DNA of 64,000 nt from Alkalihalobacillus sp. LMS39 (GTDB lineage Bacteria > Bacillota > Bacilli > Bacillales > Bacillaceae_F), in NCBI RefSeq assembly GCF_022812285.1, contig NZ_CP093300.1, positions 1,922,001 to 1,986,000 on the forward strand. Reading direction: 5' to 3'. This document shows, piece after piece, positions 59,627-64,000 of this stretch (the first letter of the stretch is position 1; each line of letters opens with the position of its first letter). Made by a program: the position numbers and the translations under genes. The notes under the pieces were generated by a model. That model saw only the letters and a list, made by a program, of their open reading frames with translations. It was not told where the DNA came from and searched no databases.

Positions 59627-60754
59627 ATGAATAAAAAATATGAACCGTTATTTACCGAGTTTACGTTTAAACGAGGAGTTAATATAAAAAATCGGATTGT
59701 TATGGCGCCGATGACGAATTTTGCATCTGAAGAAAATGGTGCTGTGAGTGAGGAAGAACTCGGCTATTATAAAGAACGTTCCAATGGTGTGGGAGCGGTT
59801 ATTACTGCTGTTGCTTATGTCACAAGGGATGGCAAAGGGTTTGTGAATGAAATTAGCGCAGACTCGGATGAGATGATCCCAGGTTTAAAGCGATTAGCAA
59901 ACACGATTAAAGGGCAAGGTGCTAAAGCAATTTTGCAAATTTTTCATGCGGGTAGAATGGCACCACCTGAATTGTTAGAGGATGGTCAATCTGTTAGTGC
60001 AAGTGCGGTGGCTGCGCTTCGTCCGGGGTTAGTGACACCACGCGAGTTAACAGAATCAGAAGTGGATTTAATTATTGAAGCATTTGGACAGGCAACAAGG
60101 CGAGCGATTGAAGCTGGTTTTGATGGGGTGGAAATTCACGGGGCGAATACGTATTTAATTCAACAATTTTTCTCTCCGCATTCTAACCGACGCACAGATA
60201 AGTGGGGCGGTACAATTGAAAAGCGGATGGCGTTTCCGATAGCTGTTATTGATAAAGTGAAAACAGTTGTAGAAGAGTATGCAAAACACCCTTTTCTAAT
60301 TGGTTATCGAATTTCTCCAGAAGAGGTAGAAAACCCAGGAATTACAATGGAAGATACACTTTTGTTTGTTGACAAGTTAGCAGAGCAAGACCTTGATTAT
60401 TTACATATCTCCGTCCAAGATTTTTGGCAAGGGTCGATTAGGGATGAAGAGGATAAAACATCGAGAGTTGTCCTCATTCATGAGCGTGTTGGTGACAAGG
60501 TTCCGATTATCGGTGTCGGGTCACTCCATACACCAGATGATGTCATGAAAGCTTTTAATACAGGTGTACCTATACTTGCATTAGGACGCGAATTGATTGT
60601 CGAACCAAAATGGGTTGAAAAAGTTCAAGCTGGACAAGAAGATGACATCGCAACAACGATGACAAAAGAGGACCAACAACGACTAGTTGTCCCGGATACA
60701 TTATGGACAACGATTATGAATACACCTGGTTGGTTTCCGGTTGTAGATAAATAA
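59627..60754 (+). CDS. Old Yellow Enzyme, YqiG-like NADH:flavin oxidoreductase
   Basis: The 375-residue protein is an FMN-binding TIM barrel: NRIVMAPMTNFAS at the start, AILQIFHAGR, the substrate-binding GVEIHGANTYLIQQFFSPHSNRR-type region, and the phosphate-binding IIGVGSLHTPDDV. OYEs reduce activated alkenes with NAD(P)H. Length and sequence resemble the Bacillus YqiG group rather than the shorter YqjM. AAAAGGAGG precedes the ATG. It is monocistronic with a strong terminator. The physiological substrate is unknown. Confidence 0.92.
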   Translation: MNKKYEPLFTEFTFKRGVNIKNRIVMAPMTNFASEENGAVSEEELGYYKERSNGVGAVITAVAYVTRDGKGFVNEISADSDEMIPGLKRLANTIKGQGAKAILQIFHAGRMAPPELLEDGQSVSASAVAALRPGLVTPRELTESEVDLIIEAFGQATRRAIEAGFDGVEIHGANTYLIQQFFSPHSNRRTDKWGGTIEKRMAFPIAVIDKVKTVVEEYAKHPFLIGYRISPEEVENPGITMEDTLLFVDKLAEQDLDYLHISVQDFWQGSIRDEEDKTSRVVLIHERVGDKVPIIGVGSLHTPDDVMKAFNTGVPILALGRELIVEPKWVEKVQAGQEDDIATTMTKEDQQRLVVPDTLWTTIMNTPGWFPVVDK

Positions 60755-60768
60755 GGATATTAAAAAAA

Positions 60769-60805
60769 ACTGAGTGAAGAAATCCACTTCACTCAGTCTT
60801 TTTTT
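60769..60805 (+). terminator. Terminator of the Old Yellow Enzyme gene
   Basis: ACTGAGTGAAG pairs with CTTCACTCAGT around a seven-base loop and is followed by CTTTTTTT. Confidence 0.9.
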
Positions 60806-60824
60806 GAAAGATAAGAAAGCATAA

Positions 60825-60955
60825 AAATTTTGGTCTAGCAGTGAACTTTGAAAACTTATTCAAGAAGATTACTTGGGGTTCACTTTCAAAAGCGGACAGG
60901 GCTCCGCACTTCCCTTGAAACGAAAGGACGTTTCCCGCGTTTTTTTAATTTCCTG
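60825..60955. repeat. Dispersed intergenic sequence, copy B
   Basis: It starts ATTTTGGTCTAGCAGTGAA and ends CCCGCGTTTTTTTAATT, like 17262-17332 but with about 55 extra bases in the middle. That middle includes the hairpin GCGGACAGGGCTCCGC. The shared ends suggest a dispersed element with a variable centre. Confidence 0.5.
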
Positions 60956-61013
60956 CACATCTGAAAGTCTGTACTCTCCTCCATGTAACCGTTTATAATA
61001 CTCAGGGTACTTT

Positions 61014-61186
61014 GTCTAATAGTAGTATTCTATTGGACACTTCTCTCCGATTTTGCACTCATTTTGTCTAATAGAGCCTTTCTATTGGACAGTTCTATCC
61101 GGTTGTGCACTCGTTTTGTCTAATAGAGCCTTTCTATTAGACACTTCTCTCCGGTTTTACTCTTGTTTTGTCCAATAGAATCTTAT
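61014..61186. repeat. 52-bp tandem repeat array B
   Basis: Units start at 61014, 61066, 61118 and 61170 (last one partial), an exact 52-bp period. Each has a hairpin, GTCTAATAG then seven bases then CTATTGGAC, followed by a linker ACTTCTCTCCGGTTTTGCAC plus TCGTTTT. The reverse complement of the linker (AAAACGAGTGCAAAACCGG plus AGAGAAGT) matches the linker of array A, so the arrays are one family in opposite orientation with different stems. The array abuts a truncated transposase gene. Confidence 0.88.
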
Positions 61187-61194
61187 AACACAGA

Positions 61195-61345
61195 ATTCAA
61201 ATGCCTCCCGTGCAATTGCCTTGATAGATTCGTTCCCATATACATAGCGTAAAACAATTTGTATTCTTTCTTCAGCTGTAAATTTGGCCATGAAAAAACC
61301 CCCGTAAACGTTAGAATGGTGTCTAACATTTACGGGGCAGATCAT
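61195..61345 (-). mobile_element. Remnant of an IS3-family element end
   Basis: The outer sequence TGATCTGCCCCGTAAATGTT, followed by AGACACC, resembles an IS3/IS150-type terminal repeat. On the minus strand, ATG 61291 opens MAKFTAEERIQIVLRYVYGN then ESIKAIARE, the start of an IS3-type OrfA helix-turn-helix. The frame loses similarity near 61200, next to array B. Only about 30 codons remain, so it is inactive. Confidence 0.72.
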
Positions 61346-61375
61346 TCCCACATCATCTACAGGCTTTTTTTGCGT

Positions 61376-62851
61376 TTACTGAGTTTTTGTTTCTTTAGGC
61401 TGTGTTACTCTGCGAACGAGTAAAGACATAATAATCGCAGCAAGAGCCAGATAGAAACCGGTGGAGAAGCTTTGCTGTGACCCGTGAGTGAGGGCAGCAA
61501 TCATGTCTTCACCAGTCGGATTGCTAATGCCGTTCGTTTGTAAATAACTTTGCTGGCCATTTTCCATAACTGAAATAAATAAGGCTGCACCGATTGCTCC
61601 AGACACTTGCGTTAATGTATTCATGATCGCTGTTCCGTGTGGATAAAGATGCTTTGGAATTTGGTTAAGCCCATTTGTTTGCGCAGGCATCATAATCATC
61701 GCAACAGCTATCATTAAGATGGCTTGCTGGATAATTACGATCCAAACGGGGATGCCTGGTGTTGTATATCGGTAAGTAAAAACGATAATAGCAAGAATAA
61801 TCGTCCCCGGAATTAAAAGTGGACGAGGACCAAACTTGTCAAAAAGCCGTCCCATAATTGGTGACATAGCACCGTTTAATAATCCGCCGGGTAACATAAT
61901 AAGTCCTGCAGTGACAGCTGAAAACAATAATGCTCCTTGCATGTAAATAGGCATAACGAGCATCATCGCAAACATCGTCATCATTACGATCATAACCATC
62001 AATAGACCGAGAGTGAACATCGGATATCGGAATACGCGAATGTCTAGTAACGGTATTTCAATTTTTAATTGTCGCCAGCTAAATAAGGCAAGAGATAGGA
62101 ACCCAACGAGCAAAAAGGAGAACACCATCGGATCGGCAAAGCTTGCATCCCCTTTTCCAGCTGCGCTAAATCCATAAACAATACCACCAAAGCCAAGCAT
62201 GGACAATAAGAATGAGAGAACATCAAGCTTTGGTTTTGATGTTTCTGAAATATTAATAAGTACTTTCATTCCGAATAAAAGCGATGCTATTGAGATTGGT
62301 AAAATAAAGAAAAATAACCAACGCCATGTTAAACTTTCGACAATTAATCCGGAAACAGTTGGTCCAATCGCTGGTGCGAACATAATGACAAGACCGACCA
62401 TCCCCATCGCTGCCCCGCGTCGTTCAATCGGGATTACAGTTAAAATAATGTTAATTAAAAGCGGGATCATAAGAGCCGTTCCGACCGCCTGTGTTAAACG
62501 GCCAACTAATAAAACCGAAAATACGGGACTAACTCCACAAATGATTGTTCCGATTGTAAACAAGGACATCGCCGTAATAAATAATTGTCGAGTCGTAAAG
62601 CGTTGCATAAAATAAGCGGATATTGGGATTAGTGTACCAATCACGAGCATATATCCAGTCACAAGCCATTGTACGGTGCTATGAGCAACACCGAAATCAG
62701 CTGTAATAACATTTAAGGCCACATTCAAAATCGTTTCACTTAAAATCGCAACGAATGCACCTGATAATAGCACTGCAAGAATAGGAATCGGGTTCACCTC
62801 TGGTTTACTCGTTTCCGAAGTTGCAGCATTTTCTTGAGCGATAACTGCCAT
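61376..62851 (-). CDS. MFS drug-efflux transporter, DHA2 (EmrB/QacA) type
   Basis: The 491-residue transporter has 14 predicted membrane helices. The DHA2 motifs are present: LSETILNVALNVITADFG in helix 1, WLVTGYMLVIGTLIPISAYFMQRF after helix 2 and GRLTQAVGTALMIPLL. It would export drugs or metabolites using the proton gradient. GGAGGGAGAG precedes ATG 62851; an ATG five codons earlier overlaps the site. It is divergent from a TetR regulator, with palindromic operators between, the standard arrangement for an inducible efflux pump. Confidence 0.92.
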   Translation of the reverse strand: MAVIAQENAATSETSKPEVNPIPILAVLLSGAFVAILSETILNVALNVITADFGVAHSTVQWLVTGYMLVIGTLIPISAYFMQRFTTRQLFITAMSLFTIGTIICGVSPVFSVLLVGRLTQAVGTALMIPLLINIILTVIPIERRGAAMGMVGLVIMFAPAIGPTVSGLIVESLTWRWLFFFILPISIASLLFGMKVLINISETSKPKLDVLSFLLSMLGFGGIVYGFSAAGKGDASFADPMVFSFLLVGFLSLALFSWRQLKIEIPLLDIRVFRYPMFTLGLLMVMIVMMTMFAMMLVMPIYMQGALLFSAVTAGLIMLPGGLLNGAMSPIMGRLFDKFGPRPLLIPGTIILAIIVFTYRYTTPGIPVWIVIIQQAILMIAVAMIMMPAQTNGLNQIPKHLYPHGTAIMNTLTQVSGAIGAALFISVMENGQQSYLQTNGISNPTGEDMIAALTHGSQQSFSTGFYLALAAIIMSLLVRRVTQPKETKTQ

Positions 62852-62880
62852 CGTCTCTCCCTCCAATGTTCTCTATATAT

Positions 62881-62940
62881 GAAACGGAATCGTTTCGCTA
62901 AATAATAGTACCACCATTAAATACGAAACGCAATAGTTCC
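62881..62940. promoter_or_regulatory. Two TetR-type operators
   Basis: GAAACG-GAAT-CGTTTC (62881-62896) is a perfect dyad. A second, weaker copy GAAACG-CAAT-AGTTCC lies at 62925-62940, 44 bp away. Both are in the gap between the MFS gene and the divergent TetR gene. Binding by that TetR protein is inferred. Confidence 0.7.
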
Positions 62941-63015
62941 GTAATTGTAAAAGTTTTATTAAGATGTTAAACTGAAGGAAGAAAAGCGAGACTCGAGAAA
63001 GAGGGAGGACTTTCG

Positions 63016-63642
63016 ATGTCAAAGCAACTTGAACAACAAGAAAGCAAAAGAGGGAGACCTCTTGATATGTCCCGTAACGAAGTGATTTTGACAACGACAT
63101 TACAGTTGTTAGCAGAAAACGGGTTCGATGCTTTAACGATTGATGCGGTTGCAGCAAAAGCAAAAGTCGGAAAAGCAACGATATATAGACGTTGGTCTTC
63201 TAAAGCTGATCTTGTTATCGATGCCGCCTCCATGATAAGTCCTTTTCAAAAACTAGAGGAGAGTTTAAATCGTGAACAAGACGTGCGAGAACAATTAGTT
63301 GATATGTTGTCTTTTCTTTTTCAATGTGACGATGACAAAGCACAAACGATGCTGACGGCGATTTATAATGCAGCTTCGTCAAATGAAAAAGTAGAAAAAG
63401 CACTTAGAAACGAATTTTACTGGCGTCATAGAGAAGCAATTAAATCGATTGTTTGTCCTTTTTTAAAGAAGGGGCATTCACTCACTGAAGAGGAGTTCGA
63501 CTTGCTAGCAGATATTGGGCCAGCGCTAATTACGTATCGTGGTGTATTTATCGGGAAACCTTTTGACCGAGGGTATGTTGAAAGAATGGTTGATACGTTA
63601 ATGATGCCGATGATTGAAGCTGTCTTGTCTGAGTGTGAGTAG
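63016..63642 (+). CDS. TetR/AcrR-family regulator
   Basis: The 208-residue protein has a TetR helix-turn-helix at about 25-60 ([31 protein letters not shown]). The helical ligand-binding domain is like the AcrR C-terminal TetR_C_11/33-type domains. AGGGAGGAC precedes the ATG. It probably represses itself and the divergent MFS efflux gene through the GAAACG dyads between them. The inducing ligand is unknown, presumably a pump substrate. Confidence 0.92.
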   Translation: MSKQLEQQESKRGRPLDMSRNEVILTTTLQLLAENGFDALTIDAVAAKAKVGKATIYRRWSSKADLVIDAASMISPFQKLEESLNREQDVREQLVDMLSFLFQCDDDKAQTMLTAIYNAASSNEKVEKALRNEFYWRHREAIKSIVCPFLKKGHSLTEEEFDLLADIGPALITYRGVFIGKPFDRGYVERMVDTLMMPMIEAVLSECE

Positions 63643-63667
63643 TGTCGGAGGGTCGAGGAGAGGCTAA

Positions 63668-63846
63668 CGGACATGTATTCCGCTATTGTATAGAAAAATG
63701 GCTAATTTGAAATCTTATCGGACATCTGTTCCGTTATTAACCGAAATTCATAATTGAGTTTGCTTGTTTTCGCCAAATAGCGGAACGTATGTCCGTTAAG
63801 AAGGTGAAACGAGGCAAAATCATTGAAATAACGGAACATATGTCCG
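63668..63846. repeat. Four-arm intergenic repeat, copy 10
   Basis: Forward arms start at 63668 and 63719, reverse arms at 63781 and 63832, giving 51-62-51 spacing. It starts 26 bp after the TetR stop codon. Confidence 0.9.
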
Positions 63847-63864
63847 AACGATGCTCAAAACCTG

Positions 63865-64000
63865 TCATTCTCCTTTTTTACTATAAATATAGATGGATAG
63901 CAGCCAAGAACAAACATAAAGGAAAGATGCGCTACCTATTATTAATAAAAATACTTGGGCGTCTTCTAACATGAGTAATGTATGCATGAAGTCTCTAACT
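63865..64000 (-). CDS. Membrane protein fragment at the window edge
   Basis: A minus-strand frame open to the window edge ends at 63865. It reads MHTLLMLEDAQVFLLIIGSA, then one continuous hydrophobic region (SFLYVCSWLLSIYIY) and a basic end (SKKGE). It may start at ATG 63987 or beyond the window. The stop lies 19 bp after a four-arm repeat, as for other genes here. No family is recognised. Confidence 0.4.
   Translation of the reverse strand, partial: VRDFMHTLLMLEDAQVFLLIIGSASFLYVCSWLLSIYIYSKKGE

Noticed and set aside
63789-63974. Plus-strand frame of 61 codons near the window end
   Set aside because: It begins in the last arms of a four-arm repeat and has no ribosome site; the minus-strand membrane protein frame is more convincing.

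Overview
The window looks like a chromosomal segment from a low-G+C, Gram-positive, spore-forming-type bacterium (Bacillaceae). The evidence is strong AGGAGG-type ribosome sites, frequent TTG/GTG starts, a T-box-controlled tyrosyl-tRNA synthetase next to a YwaE-like MarR gene (the Bacillus arrangement), many Bacillus-only small families (DUF1858/DUF438, DUF3221, DUF4306, DUF4181, DUF4871, DUF6366 types) and a SpoIIP-related protein. I cannot name the species. There is no rRNA, tRNA, CRISPR array or prophage.

Layout. 1-1.6 kb: an operon behind two FNR-type boxes, encoding a DUF1858 protein and a DUF438/hemerythrin/PAS protein. 1.9-11.9 kb: an iron-type alcohol dehydrogenase, a 1012-residue secreted subtilase with FlgD-like Ig repeats, a membrane-anchored metallophosphoesterase and small membrane proteins. 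12-20 kb: a two-component pair, a MarR gene, T-box plus tyrZ, and a three-gene ABC exporter of the lantibiotic-immunity type. 20-31.7 kb: a beta-lactamase-fold hydrolase, a frame-broken NERD gene, GNAT and VOC enzymes, a HAD phosphatase, an S66 peptidase, a frameshifted methyltransferase, HD and phosphoglycerate-mutase-like hydrolases. 32-45 kb: a chemoreceptor, an IS256-family element, two ECF sigma/anti-sigma pairs (one with a degenerate SpoIIP-like partner), YdcF, LysM and isocitrate-dehydrogenase genes. 45-60.7 kb: five Nudix genes, one behind a ykkC subtype-2 riboswitch, an identical second IS256 copy that splits a DUF4181 gene, a MerR/serine-hydrolase operon, a RodA/FtsW-type protein and an Old Yellow Enzyme. 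61-64 kb: an IS3-type remnant and a divergent TetR/MFS drug-efflux pair with palindromic operators.

The most unusual feature is intergenic. Ten copies of a four-arm element (two forward arms, then two reverse arms) recur through the window. The arm starts are spaced 51, 62 and 51 bp almost without exception, although the sequence between arms is unrelated. Nine copies carry the arm CGGACATNTGTTCCG or close variants. One copy (31901-32079) keeps the spacing but has a clearly different arm sequence. One copy is split by IS256, and removing the IS and one target duplication restores the 51-bp spacing. Separately, two tandem arrays (21671-21949 and 61014-61186) have a 52-bp period. They share a conserved linker in opposite orientation but have different self-complementary stems. 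Both families are candidates for undescribed structured repeats.

Caveat: several genes carry single-base frame breaks or near-cognate starts (AUU, AUA). These may be true decay or sequence errors; the bases alone cannot decide.
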